Virus record (IMG/VR): IMGVR_UViG_3300022602_000381
Span: 1-25,581 of that record
Strand: one strand, 5' to 3'
DNA length: 25,581 bases
Source: a virus
Under the pieces are notes generated by a model. It searched no databases, was not told where the DNA came from, and worked only from the letters and a program-made list of their open reading frames with translations. A program made the translations under genes and the position numbers. Positions 1 through 8,152 of the stretch are shown here, piece by piece. Each line of letters starts with the position of its first letter. Within the stretch, counting starts at the first letter, position 1.

Positions 1-194
1 TCAATGGCAACACGACGTTGCTGTCGCAGTCGCCATTTGTGCAGATTTTTAACATCCCCTACACGGTTCCTGTAGGCCATCCCGGCGGCACGGACATTCA
101 ATATCAAATGAAGTCCAATACGGGTGGCCCGTTTGTTGCGTCGATCTTTGCTGGTGGCTATCTTATCGCTGACGCTACATCGACAAACTTCTGA
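1..194 (+). CDS. C-terminal end of an unknown phage virion protein (partial)
   Basis: The reading frame that begins at base 3 is open from the left edge and stops with TGA at 192-194, giving the last 63 residues of a protein that starts outside the window. The tail is rich in Gly, Thr and Asn, with no Cys, no membrane segment and no catalytic motif that I can see, and it ends in DATSTNF. Such a composition suits a beta-rich structural protein. A strong ribosome site for the next gene lies immediately after its stop, so it is probably in the same transcript. I do not recognise the family. Its place just ahead of a gp4-like neck protein suggests a head or neck role, but that is inference from position only. 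Confidence 0.6.
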   Translation, partial: NGNTTLLSQSPFVQIFNIPYTVPVGHPGGTDIQYQMKSNTGGPFVASIFAGGYLIADATSTNF

Positions 195-206
195 TGAGGA
201 GCCGTT

Positions 207-1169
207 ATGACCACGAGCGGCACTTACAACTTTAATCCGTCTCTTGGCGAGCTTGTACTCTACGCATACAATCTCTGCGAAGTCAGGAACACAGCCATTG
301 CTCAGGAGCACATGGAAGCCGCTCGCATGGCCTCCAACATGCTTCTTTCAACGTGGTCAAACCGTGGCGTCAATTTGTGGGCTGTTGATCTGCAGCAGGT
401 CTATTTTGATCAGACGCCGACCATTTTGACTGTTACAGGTAACGGCACCACAACGACGCTCACCTATGCGACGCCAAACACCCCTATTTACACGGTAGGG
501 ACTGAAATCACGATCTACAATACAGGCGTCGTCGATGGTGTTCAGACTGTCACTGCATCAAGCAGTGGGTCCGTGTCGTTCTCGTCGTCCTATTCTGGGT
601 CTTTGTCGGGCGGATCGGCAACGATTGCGCCCATCACATCGTTCGGCCTTCAGACGTCGATCAGCACATATTCTGTCGACCCCAATACGGTCGTGATTCT
701 TGATGCGTATGTGACGACGACATCCAATGAGACAAACCCAATTGACAGGGTGATCTTGCCAATTTCACGCACGGAATATGCGTCATACCCCAATAAACAG
801 CAGCAAGGGTTCCCGACCGTGTTCTGGTTTGATCGTTTGGCGAGCTCGTCTCGGTCTGCGGGCTCTCCTGGCCCGTCTGTCACGCTTTGGCCAGCGCCGG
901 ATGGCACGTCATCGCAATATTTGAAGTATTATCGCGTCCGTCAAATCCAAGACAGCAACTTCACGAACGGCCAAACCGTCGAGATTCCATATCTCTGGAT
1001 GGAGGCGTATGCTTATGCGCTGGCTCACAGGCTTTCAATCATCTGGAACCCTCAGAAATCCATGATTTTGAAGCCTTTGGCCGATGAAGCGTATGAGATT
1101 GCGGCAGAACAGAACGTGGAACAAGCGCAGCAGTATATTTCACCGCAAATTCAGGGGTACTTTAGGTGA
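207..1169 (+). CDS. P22 gp4-like neck / tail accessory protein with an inserted beta module
   Basis: This 320-aa protein probably sits at the head-tail junction, where gp4-type accessory factors help close the packaged head. The first ~60 residues (LGELVLYAYNLCEV, then an AARMASNMLLSTWSNRGVNLW segment) and the last ~170 residues (a VDPNTVVILDAYV strand, a TLWPAPDG turn, then EIPYLWMEAYAYALAHRLS) follow the pattern of this family: a helical start, a beta middle and a helical C-terminal bundle. Between them, residues about 71-141 are a Thr/Ser/Gly-rich block that interrupts the normal layout and resembles a block in the nozzle protein at 15839-18106. The ATG at 207 is preceded by GAGGAG at 196-201, a strong site. 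The stop overlaps the GTG of the next gene. The structural role is likely; assignment to gp4 rather than another neck protein is from recognised pattern, without an alignment. Confidence 0.65.
   Translation: MTTSGTYNFNPSLGELVLYAYNLCEVRNTAIAQEHMEAARMASNMLLSTWSNRGVNLWAVDLQQVYFDQTPTILTVTGNGTTTTLTYATPNTPIYTVGTEITIYNTGVVDGVQTVTASSSGSVSFSSSYSGSLSGGSATIAPITSFGLQTSISTYSVDPNTVVILDAYVTTTSNETNPIDRVILPISRTEYASYPNKQQQGFPTVFWFDRLASSSRSAGSPGPSVTLWPAPDGTSSQYLKYYRVRQIQDSNFTNGQTVEIPYLWMEAYAYALAHRLSIIWNPQKSMILKPLADEAYEIAAEQNVEQAQQYISPQIQGYFR
417..629 (+). other. Inserted beta module within the gp4-like gene
   Basis: Codons 71-141 of the gp4-like protein. The landmarks are TVTGNGTTTTLTY, YTVGTEITIYN and VTASSSGSVSFSSS, which line up with VSGTGTTATITF, PVGSTIIVSG and VTASSTTSVSFAST in the nozzle module at 16298-16531. 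The family around it is normally continuous from the WAVDLQQV helix end to the STYSVDPNTV strand, so this is best read as an insertion. Confidence 0.6.
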
Positions 1170-1891
1170 GACCTCATGGACGCGCATCGGTATCAAGTAG
1201 GAATCCTCGCGCTTTCGGCATATGTGATCGCTGCGGGTTCCTATACAACCACGACAAACTGCAGTGGCAGTTTGATTATGCAGGCGCTGGCCTTATCAAC
1301 AAGCGCATTTTGGTGTGCGACCCGTGCTTGGACACTCCTCAAGCGCAATTAAGGGCTATTGTCCTGCCCGCCGATCCTATGCCGATCCAAAATCCGCGTA
1401 CGCAAGACTATTATGCGGCGGAAACGACAACGATTGCGGTGTCTCAGGGCGCTCCTAAAGACCCTGTGACCGGCATCCCGATTTATCCTGTCGTTAGCCT
1501 CGTCAACCCGAGCGGTTCCTATCCAACACCCCCACCAATCGGTGTGCCGACAGGCTTGGAGCAGAGCGCGGTCATGCCGCTCTACCAACAGACGCATTAC
1601 CGCGTCAATTTGAACCCCTTGTCTGTCATTGCAAATGGCACAAACACGATTTCCGTGACCTGCTCGTCGCTTCATGGACTTTCAACTAACAGCCAAATTG
1701 CTGTGGAAGGGCTGACAAACAATGCGGCTGACGGGTTCTATAGCGTCACCGTGACAACGGCGACCGCGTTCACTTATCAGACGCTTAATCCTGTATCTGG
1801 AGGCAATCTTCTGCAAGGGACAAGTCTGATGTTGACCGCACTTGTCGGTCTGCCTTATGGCTATACTCAGATACCGCAAACTGGGGTTTAA
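1166..1891 (+). CDS. Zinc-ribbon phage virion-associated protein
   Basis: This 241-aa protein starts at GTG 1166, which overlaps the upstream stop (GTGA), with AGGGG at 1153-1157 as ribosome site. The first 14 residues are basic. Residues 20-54 hold two CxxC pairs, CDRCG (C20, C23) and CDPC (C51, C54), with a hydrophobic and aromatic spacer, as expected for a structural zinc ribbon. Residues about 58-145 are Pro-rich and extended. Residues about 148-220 form a Thr/Ser/Asn-rich beta segment of the same general kind as the modules in the gp4-like and nozzle proteins. Similar small zinc-ribbon proteins are common in phage neck and head modules, but their role is not established. I infer a virion or assembly role. 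Zn binding is a prediction from the four cysteines. Confidence 0.6.
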   Translation: MRPHGRASVSSRNPRAFGICDRCGFLYNHDKLQWQFDYAGAGLINKRILVCDPCLDTPQAQLRAIVLPADPMPIQNPRTQDYYAAETTTIAVSQGAPKDPVTGIPIYPVVSLVNPSGSYPTPPPIGVPTGLEQSAVMPLYQQTHYRVNLNPLSVIANGTNTISVTCSSLHGLSTNSQIAVEGLTNNAADGFYSVTVTTATAFTYQTLNPVSGGNLLQGTSLMLTALVGLPYGYTQIPQTGV

Positions 1892-1893
1892 CA

Positions 1894-4800
1894 ATGGCAA
1901 ATATTACCATTCCAAACCTGCCAGTAGCACTCAATGTGAGCGGTTCTGCTCAATTGATGATTGTGCAGAACAACACGGCCTATAGCGCGACCGTCAATCA
2001 AATCTCGGCTTTCAATACCAATTCAGGAACCGTGACTTCCATCACGGCTCAATCCCCGTTGTCTGGCGGCACAATCACGACGACCGGCACCATTGGCCTG
2101 AATACCAACAGCATCAACAATACGTATCTGGCCAACATGAACGCCCTGTCAATCAAGGGCAACAACTCGGCAAGCCCGGCGCAGCCGCAGGATTTGACTG
2201 TCGCTCAGACAATGAGCCTGCTCGGGGCCGCCCCTTTGGCGTCGCCCGCTTTCACCGGCAACCCGACCGCCCCCACGCCTGCGTCGACCGACAACAGCAC
2301 GTCTCTGGCGACAACCGCTTTTGTGAAGTCCTTGAACTACGGGTTCGGCACCGTCACGTCTGTGGCGACAGGAACCGGATTGACCGGCGGTCCCATTACC
2401 ACGACCGGCACGATCTCTATTGCCAATACGGGCGTCTCGCCGCAGACATATGGTAGCGCGACAACGGTTCCGCGCATTGCGGTCAATGCCCAAGGGCAGA
2501 TCACATCTGCCAACAACGTGGCGATCTCCATCACGCCGAGCCAAGTTGTCGGCCTCGGCACAATGGCAACGCAAAACGCCAATGCGGTTGCCATTACGGG
2601 CGGCACAATAGATCAAACCACTATCGGTGGCACGACGCCCGCCGCAGGCACATTTACAAATCTCACGTCGACGGGAACGGTGTCGCTCGGCACCATTACT
2701 TCCGGAACTTGGCAGGCGACGCCGATTGCCATTCTTTATGGCGGCACCGGCGCGACGTCGGCCTTGGCAGCCCGCACAAATCTTGGGGCGGCTGCATCCG
2801 GCGCAAACAGTGACATCACATCGCTTTCTGGGTTGACGACGCCATTGTCCGCTACACAAGGCGGCACAGGGTTTCCCTCATACACCACAGGCGATCTTCT
2901 GTATGCCGATTCGTCGACGACTTTGGCCCGCCTCAATGACGTGGCCGTCGGCAACGTTTTGCTTTCTGGCGGCGTCGGTGTCGCGCCTTCTTGGGGTAAG
3001 GTAAGCCTCTCAACCGTCGTGACCGGCGTATTGCCAACAGCAAACGGCGGCACAGGGCTCACGTCATTCACTTCTGGCGGCGCTGTCTACGCAACTTCGT
3101 CGTCTGTGTTGACAACGGGCACTTTGCCGGTGGCATCGGGCGGCACCGGCGTAACGACGTCGACCGGAACTGGGTCAGTAGTGCTGTCCAATTCTCCGAC
3201 GCTTGTGACGCCGACATTGGGTGTAGCTACAGCAACAAGCTACACCGCGACACTCGCGTTGTCGGTCTCGACGCCATACAATACTGGCGCATTTAATTAC
3301 GGGACGCTTGGCTATTCTGACACAAACATTTTCTCGTCGTTTGTGAATAGCGTCAATTCATACAACCAAATGGTGCTGCAGAATACCAATGCTGGGTCTG
3401 CGGCATCGACAAACTTCATTGTGTCAAACGACCAAGGTTCTTCAACCGGATACTTTGGCGAGTTTGGCATGAATAGCAGTGCCTTCACCGGCACAAGTTC
3501 ATTCAATCTTCCCAATGCCGTCTATCTTGATGCAACCAATGGTGACCTTGTTCTCGGCACCACAACGGCCAACGCGATCCGCTTTGTCGTCAACAGCAAT
3601 TCCACCGACGCGATGTCCATCTCTTCGGCTGGCGTTACGACGATTGCAAGTTTGGCGCTGTCGACGCCATTGCCTGTCACGTCGGGCGGCACAGGAACGA
3701 CGACATCGACAGGCACCGGTTCCGTCGTCCTGTCTAATTCTCCGACACTTGTGACCCCCGCGCTCGGGACGCCTTCCGCTTTGGTGCTTACAAACGCAAC
3801 GGGTCTTCCGTTAACCACAGGCGTTACGGGTACACTTGGAACATCCAATGGCGGTACTGGTTTAACATCGTTTACGTCTGGTGGCGCTGTCTATGCTTCT
3901 TCAGCATCTGTTTTAGCGACGGGAACTTTGCCCGTAACTGCGGGTGGCACAGGAACGACAACATCAACGGGAACCGGTTCCGTCGTCCTGTCCAATTCTC
4001 CGACACTTGTGGCCCCTGCGCTCGGGACGCCGTCATCCGTTGTCCTTACAAATGCTACGGGCTTGCCATTGACCACAGGTGTCACTGGCACATTACCTGT
4101 TTCTAATGGCGGCACAGGCGCAACTACACTTACCGGTTATCTTGTCGGTAATGGCGCGAGCCCGATCACTGCGGTGTCGACGATCCCCAATGCCGGATTG
4201 ACCAATTCATCATTGACAATTGGCACGACGAATATCGCACTCGGTGCCACAACGCTCACGTTAGGCGGCCTCACGACTGTCACGGTCACACAAGACCCTA
4301 CCGCAGCCCTGCAGCTCTCGACGAAGCAATATGTGGATAATCAGGTTGCGACGGTTTCCAACCAGACATTCCACACGGCTGTTGGATACGCGACAACAGC
4401 GGACCTCGGCAGCGTTACTTACAATAATGGCGCGTCTGGTGTTGGCGCTACCCTCACCAATGCTGGCACTCAAGCCGCTTTGACCATTGACGGCTACACG
4501 TTCACCGCGACCGACGTCACAAATGCAACCCGCGTTTTGGTCAAAAATGAATCCAACGGCGCATATAACGGCGCATACACGGTCACCAACCAAGGTTCGG
4601 GATCAACCAACTGGGTTTTGACCCGCGCTACTGACTTTAACACGCCCGGCTCTGGCCCGAACTACATTGAGACAGGCGCGTCATTCTTTGTGAATAATGG
4701 GACTACAAATGGCGCAACTGCGTGGGTGATGAACACAACCGGAGCCATCACTGTCGGGTCAACTACACTTACGTTCACGCAGACATCTTCTGCCGGTAAT

Positions 4801-7347
4801 ATTCAAGTTAACTCTCCGCTGATCAAAACGGGTAACACGATCAGCCTCGGGACGGTCGGCATTGGCAATGGCGGCACGGGTCAAACCACAGCATCCGCAG
4901 CATTCAATGCGCTGTCGCCTATCACATCGACCGGCGATATCATTATCGGTAATGGAGTTAACAGCGCCACACGCCTCCCTATTGGCTCCAATGGATATGT
5001 TCTGACATCCAACGGCACAACGGCAACGTGGGCTGCTTCTACGGGCGGCGTGACGTCTTTCTCCGGCGGAACAACTGGCCTTACGCCTAATACGGCAACC
5101 ACGGGTGCAATTACGCTTGCGGGTACGCTTGCTATTGCCAACGGCGGCACGGGACTTACGGCTCTTGGCACAGGCGTTCAAACTGCTTTAGGGCAAAACG
5201 TCACTGGGACAGGCGGGATTGTACTGGCAACTTCGCCAACGCTTGTAACTCCGGCTCTTGGAACTCCGTCTGCTGCTGTTCTTACAAATGCCACAGGGCT
5301 TCCATTAACCACGGGCGTTACGGGTACGCTTGGAACTTCAAATGGTGGCACAGGTTTAACAACCTTTACTGCGGCGAATAATGCCATATATTCCACATCT
5401 GCCTCAGTGTTGACGGCGGGAACATTACCAGTTTTAGCGGGCGGTACAGGTGTTACCACGTCTACAGGTACTGGAAATAATGTTCTTTCAAACTCTCCTA
5501 CTCTTGTAACTCCAGCCCTTGGGACGCCATCCTCGGCAGTTTTGACAAACGCCACCGGCCTGCCTCTCACAACCGGCGTGACCGGCGTGTTGCCGACAGC
5601 CAATGGTGGCACTAACCTCGCGTCGTTCACGTCGGGTGGCGCTGTATATGCGACATCGACTACAGTTCTTACAACCGGCACATTACCGATAACGGCGGGT
5701 GGCACGGGCCTCACATCATTCGGTACGGGTGTTCAAACTGCTCTTGGCCAGCCTGTCACTGGTTCAGGTAGCATTGTGCTGTCAAACTCGCCAACATTGG
5801 TAACGCCGGCCCTTGGAACGCCCTCCGCGGCTGTTTTAACCAATGCAACCGGCCTTCCATTATCAACGGGGGTGACCGGAACACTTGGTGTAACCAATGG
5901 TGGCACGGGAACATCAACCGCGTTTACTGCCGGCTCCGCAATTTTTGCCGGTGCTTCAGGCGTATACACACAAAATAATGCCAAATATTTTTGGGATAAT
6001 ACCAATTATCGTCTTGGCTTAAATACTGCCACGCCGATGACAACATTGACGGTTGTGTCAGCAACTCAAACTACTACACCGTCCGCTGCGCTCCCGGCTG
6101 GAACTGACTTATATATTGTTGGCGCGAATGCTGCCAATACACGCATTACACAAGATGCTTACGGAACGGGTGCTTACGGTGTATACACGGCGCGTTCTGC
6201 TCGCGGCACCGCAGCATCACCAACAGCGTCTCAATCTGGCGACTTTTTGGCTCAATTTACGGCCCGCGGATATGGCGCGACAGCATTTGGCGCGTCATCT
6301 ACCGGCTATTTTGCTTTAACTGCGGCTGAAAATTTTACCGATACTGCCCAAGGCACATACGCGTCACTTTATACAACAGCAACAGGCACAAACAGCGCGA
6401 CTGAATCATTCCGCGTGGGGCCATCAGGACAAATTGGGGTAGGCGCTGGGGCAATTGCTTACGGCAGTTCTGGGCAGTTTCTTACATCTGGCGGCGCATC
6501 GGCATCGCCATCTTGGACAACTGTTTCTTTGTCGACATTGACCGGCACGGTTCCTGTTGCCAACGGCGGCACCGGATTGACGTCCTACACGGTCGGCGAC
6601 CTCATTTACGCATCAGGCACCACGACGCTTTCCAAATTGTCTGACGTCGCCACCGGTGCGGTTTTGGTTTCCGGCGGTGTCGGTGTTGCGCCATCCTACT
6701 CGACGACGCCAACCGTCACGTCTTTGACGACGGGCAGCATCAGCAATAGCGGCAACATCACATTTACTGGGTCTGGGTCGTTTTTCCTTGCAGACTTCAC
6801 CAATGCGACATTGACATCGCGCTTTGCCTTCCAAACCAGCACAGCCAACAGCACGACCGGCATCTATGCCCTGCCGTCCGGAACGTCGACTGCTGCGTCT
6901 TGGCAAGCGACGAACAATTCCAACCCGACCAATGCATCAAAGGTTTTGATTGCAACAAACGGCACGACCGACGTGCAATTGGTGTCTGGCATCAACGGCA
7001 CAGGCACATATTTGCCGCTGTCGTTTTACACGAATGGCTCGGGCCAGTTTGCAATTAACACGTCTGGCGCGTGGGGTATTGGCTCGGTCGCAGCAGCCAC
7101 GGTCAATTATGGCACTTCCGGTCAAGCCTTTGTGTCCGGTGGCCCGTCAGCACCCCCGACATGGACAACGATTACAGCCGGTGCGACAGGCGGCGGCACT
7201 GATGCGATCTTCTGGAACAATGGCCAGACCGTTAATTCATCCTATAGCATCCCGTCAAACACCAACGCTGGCACGTTCGGGCCTGTTACGATATCTTCAT
7301 CCGCGACAATCACAATTCCTTCGTCATCAACATGGACTGTGGTGTAA
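1894..7347 (+). CDS. Giant repetitive tail fibre protein (1817 aa)
   Basis: This is a very long, almost charge-free protein rich in Thr, Ser, Gly, Ala and Asn, with no Cys in its repeat region: the composition of a trimeric beta-rich phage fibre. Residues 1-25 look like a short attachment head (MANITIPNLPV). A stretch near residues 108-150 has the classic fibre signature PLASPAFTGNPTAPTP. About fourteen GGTG turns follow, with five full copies of a ~35-aa core (SNSPTLVTPALGTPS...TNATGLPLTTGVTG). Three non-repeat modules are embedded: residues ~462-582 (VVLQNTNAG-like, beta-rich), ~826-967 (YATTADLGSVTYNNG...TNWVLTRATDF, a widespread tail-fibre module) and ~1365-1540 (YRLGLNTATP onward). The end (AIFWNNGQTVNSSYSIPS ... 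SSTWTVV) is a familiar fibre C-terminus, so the stop is natural. It is likely to be the main long receptor-binding fibre. Receptor unknown. Confidence 0.85.
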   Translation: MANITIPNLPVALNVSGSAQLMIVQNNTAYSATVNQISAFNTNSGTVTSITAQSPLSGGTITTTGTIGLNTNSINNTYLANMNALSIKGNNSASPAQPQDLTVAQTMSLLGAAPLASPAFTGNPTAPTPASTDNSTSLATTAFVKSLNYGFGTVTSVATGTGLTGGPITTTGTISIANTGVSPQTYGSATTVPRIAVNAQGQITSANNVAISITPSQVVGLGTMATQNANAVAITGGTIDQTTIGGTTPAAGTFTNLTSTGTVSLGTITSGTWQATPIAILYGGTGATSALAARTNLGAAASGANSDITSLSGLTTPLSATQGGTGFPSYTTGDLLYADSSTTLARLNDVAVGNVLLSGGVGVAPSWGKVSLSTVVTGVLPTANGGTGLTSFTSGGAVYATSSSVLTTGTLPVASGGTGVTTSTGTGSVVLSNSPTLVTPTLGVATATSYTATLALSVSTPYNTGAFNYGTLGYSDTNIFSSFVNSVNSYNQMVLQNTNAGSAASTNFIVSNDQGSSTGYFGEFGMNSSAFTGTSSFNLPNAVYLDATNGDLVLGTTTANAIRFVVNSNSTDAMSISSAGVTTIASLALSTPLPVTSGGTGTTTSTGTGSVVLSNSPTLVTPALGTPSALVLTNATGLPLTTGVTGTLGTSNGGTGLTSFTSGGAVYASSASVLATGTLPVTAGGTGTTTSTGTGSVVLSNSPTLVAPALGTPSSVVLTNATGLPLTTGVTGTLPVSNGGTGATTLTGYLVGNGASPITAVSTIPNAGLTNSSLTIGTTNIALGATTLTLGGLTTVTVTQDPTAALQLSTKQYVDNQVATVSNQTFHTAVGYATTADLGSVTYNNGASGVGATLTNAGTQAALTIDGYTFTATDVTNATRVLVKNESNGAYNGAYTVTNQGSGSTNWVLTRATDFNTPGSGPNYIETGASFFVNNGTTNGATAWVMNTTGAITVGSTTLTFTQTSSAGNIQVNSPLIKTGNTISLGTVGIGNGGTGQTTASAAFNALSPITSTGDIIIGNGVNSATRLPIGSNGYVLTSNGTTATWAASTGGVTSFSGGTTGLTPNTATTGAITLAGTLAIANGGTGLTALGTGVQTALGQNVTGTGGIVLATSPTLVTPALGTPSAAVLTNATGLPLTTGVTGTLGTSNGGTGLTTFTAANNAIYSTSASVLTAGTLPVLAGGTGVTTSTGTGNNVLSNSPTLVTPALGTPSSAVLTNATGLPLTTGVTGVLPTANGGTNLASFTSGGAVYATSTTVLTTGTLPITAGGTGLTSFGTGVQTALGQPVTGSGSIVLSNSPTLVTPALGTPSAAVLTNATGLPLSTGVTGTLGVTNGGTGTSTAFTAGSAIFAGASGVYTQNNAKYFWDNTNYRLGLNTATPMTTLTVVSATQTTTPSAALPAGTDLYIVGANAANTRITQDAYGTGAYGVYTARSARGTAASPTASQSGDFLAQFTARGYGATAFGASSTGYFALTAAENFTDTAQGTYASLYTTATGTNSATESFRVGPSGQIGVGAGAIAYGSSGQFLTSGGASASPSWTTVSLSTLTGTVPVANGGTGLTSYTVGDLIYASGTTTLSKLSDVATGAVLVSGGVGVAPSYSTTPTVTSLTTGSISNSGNITFTGSGSFFLADFTNATLTSRFAFQTSTANSTTGIYALPSGTSTAASWQATNNSNPTNASKVLIATNGTTDVQLVSGINGTGTYLPLSFYTNGSGQFAINTSGAWGIGSVAAATVNYGTSGQAFVSGGPSAPPTWTTITAGATGGGTDAIFWNNGQTVNSSYSIPSNTNAGTFGPVTISSSATITIPSSSTWTVV
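2860..2994 (+). repeat. Long-range fibre repeat, copy A
   Basis: This 45-codon block (GGTG, then TTGDLLYADSSTTLARL, then LLSGGVGVAPSW) is matched by 6565-6699, about 3.7 kb downstream in the same gene (GGTG, TVGDLIYASGTTTLSKL, LVSGGVGVAPSY). The two copies flank the central repeat array and embedded modules like a pair of brackets, suggesting that the fibre grew by insertion between duplicated ends. Confidence 0.75.
3187..5900 (+). repeat. Degenerate in-frame repeats inside the giant fibre
   Basis: A ~35-aa core with the pattern SNSPTLVTPALGTPS followed by VLTNATGLPLTTGVTG occurs in full at 3733, 3991, 5227, 5488 and 5782, with a truncated copy at 3187. The spacing is not constant: 258, 1236, 261 and 294 bases, because a large unrelated module separates copies two and three. 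Each core is followed by an NGGTG turn. The peptide is nearly identical between copies, but the DNA differs at many third positions. These are protein-level structural repeats, not a CRISPR or an insertion element. Confidence 0.85.
6565..6699 (+). repeat. Long-range fibre repeat, copy B
   Basis: This is the partner of the block at 2860-2994. The frame, length (45 codons) and most residues are the same, with the shared landmarks GDL(L/I)YA, TTL and SGGVGVAPS. It lies just before the C-terminal region of the giant fibre. Confidence 0.75.
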
Positions 7348-7348
7348 T

Positions 7349-8143
7349 ATGGGCAATTTAACACTCAACGGATCATCGTCAGGTCAAATTACCATTTCCC
7401 CACCAGCGGTTGCGGGAACGAATACGATCACGCTTCCTGCTTCTACCGGAACAGTTCTTTTAAGCAACACTGCCAATAATCAAAGCGTAACCGGACCAAC
7501 GCAAACTGTATATACATCCGGTTCAGGCACATACACTTTACCAGCAGGTGTAAAGTGGATTCGCGTCCGCATGGTTGGCGGCGGGGGCGGTGGTGGCGGA
7601 AGTGGTTCGGGCGGCCAAAGTAATGGTGGCACAGGCGGGACAACCACTTTTGGTACGTCATTTTTAACTTGCAATGGCGGCGGCGGTGGTAGTGCTGGCA
7701 GCAACGGAGCCACTGGTGGTTCTCCCAATACGGGAGGAACGGCAACAGGCGGGGACTTTAACGCTCAGGGAGCATTTGCTCCCACACAAAGCGCGTCTAA
7801 TGCTACTGGGGGAGGAAATTTAACCAATACTTATGGACAATGCGGGGCAAGCACTATTTTTGGCTCTGGAGGAAATTCGGGGAGCAATGGCGGAGGAAGC
7901 GGAACGGCTGCACAAACAAATTCCGGTGCCGGTGGCGGCTCTGCTGGGGGCGGAAGTGGAATTTATTCTGGCCAAGCGGGTTCTGCCGGTGGGTATTTAG
8001 AAAAAATTATTACTTCTCCGTCTTCAACGTATTCTTACTCTGTTGGTGCTGGCGGCACCGCTGGGTCAGCAGGTTCAGGCGGCGGCGCTGGAGGCGCGGG
8101 CGGTTCCGGCATCATTATCATTGAAGAACATTACAACTATTGA
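7349..8143 (+). CDS. Glycine-rich tail adhesin-like protein (264 aa)
   Basis: The protein starts at ATG 7349, one base after the stop of the giant fibre. The frame stays open about 400 bases further upstream, but that part lies inside the fibre gene and is not glycine-rich, so this start is preferred. Residues ~1-45 are a small beta head (ITISPPAVAGTNTITLPAST). Residues ~53-75 have the edge pattern TYTLPAGVKWIRVRMVGGG. The rest is poly-Gly/Ser with periodic Asn and Ala, ending in a hydrophobic strand GSGIIIIEEHYNY. This edge-strand plus glycine-sandwich layout is that of the glycine-rich adhesin domain known from T-even-like gp38 tip proteins. Sitting right behind the fibre gene, it could be the fibre-tip adhesin. 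That role is inference. Confidence 0.75.
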   Translation: MGNLTLNGSSSGQITISPPAVAGTNTITLPASTGTVLLSNTANNQSVTGPTQTVYTSGSGTYTLPAGVKWIRVRMVGGGGGGGGSGSGGQSNGGTGGTTTFGTSFLTCNGGGGGSAGSNGATGGSPNTGGTATGGDFNAQGAFAPTQSASNATGGGNLTNTYGQCGASTIFGSGGNSGSNGGGSGTAAQTNSGAGGGSAGGGSGIYSGQAGSAGGYLEKIITSPSSTYSYSVGAGGTAGSAGSGGGAGGAGGSGIIIIEEHYNY

Positions 8144-8145
8144 GG
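8142..8145 (+). promoter_or_regulatory. Ribosome binding site fixing the start at 8153
   Basis: GAGG overlaps the stop codon of the preceding gene and lies 7 bases before ATG 8153. A TTG at 8147 in the same frame is too close to this site to be the start, so ATG 8153 is chosen. Confidence 0.6.
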
Positions 8146-8152
8146 TTTGATT

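Noticed and set aside
2149-2859. 236-aa minus-strand frame rich in Cys and Arg
   Set aside because: It is opposite the fibre gene, in a gene-dense + strand operon, with no recognisable domain.
5178-5714. 178-aa minus-strand frame with repeated VPP/TPVV phrases
   Set aside because: The repeats are the complement of the fibre repeats, so this is a shadow of the fibre gene.
3187-5900. CRISPR-like array
   Set aside because: The repeats are long, in frame, imperfect and unevenly spaced. They are coding repeats of a fibre.
6950-7348. Upstream extension of the glycine-rich protein at 7349
   Set aside because: The extra 133 codons overlap the fibre's conserved C-terminus in another frame and give a basic, non-structural sequence.
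7340-7352. Possible frameshift joining the giant fibre to the glycine-rich protein
   Set aside because: No slippery run is present and the fibre ends in its normal C-terminal motif (SSTWTVV). Separate genes are simpler.
8147-8152. TTG start for the 92-aa gene
   Set aside because: It is only 1 base from the GAGG site; ATG 8153 has proper spacing.
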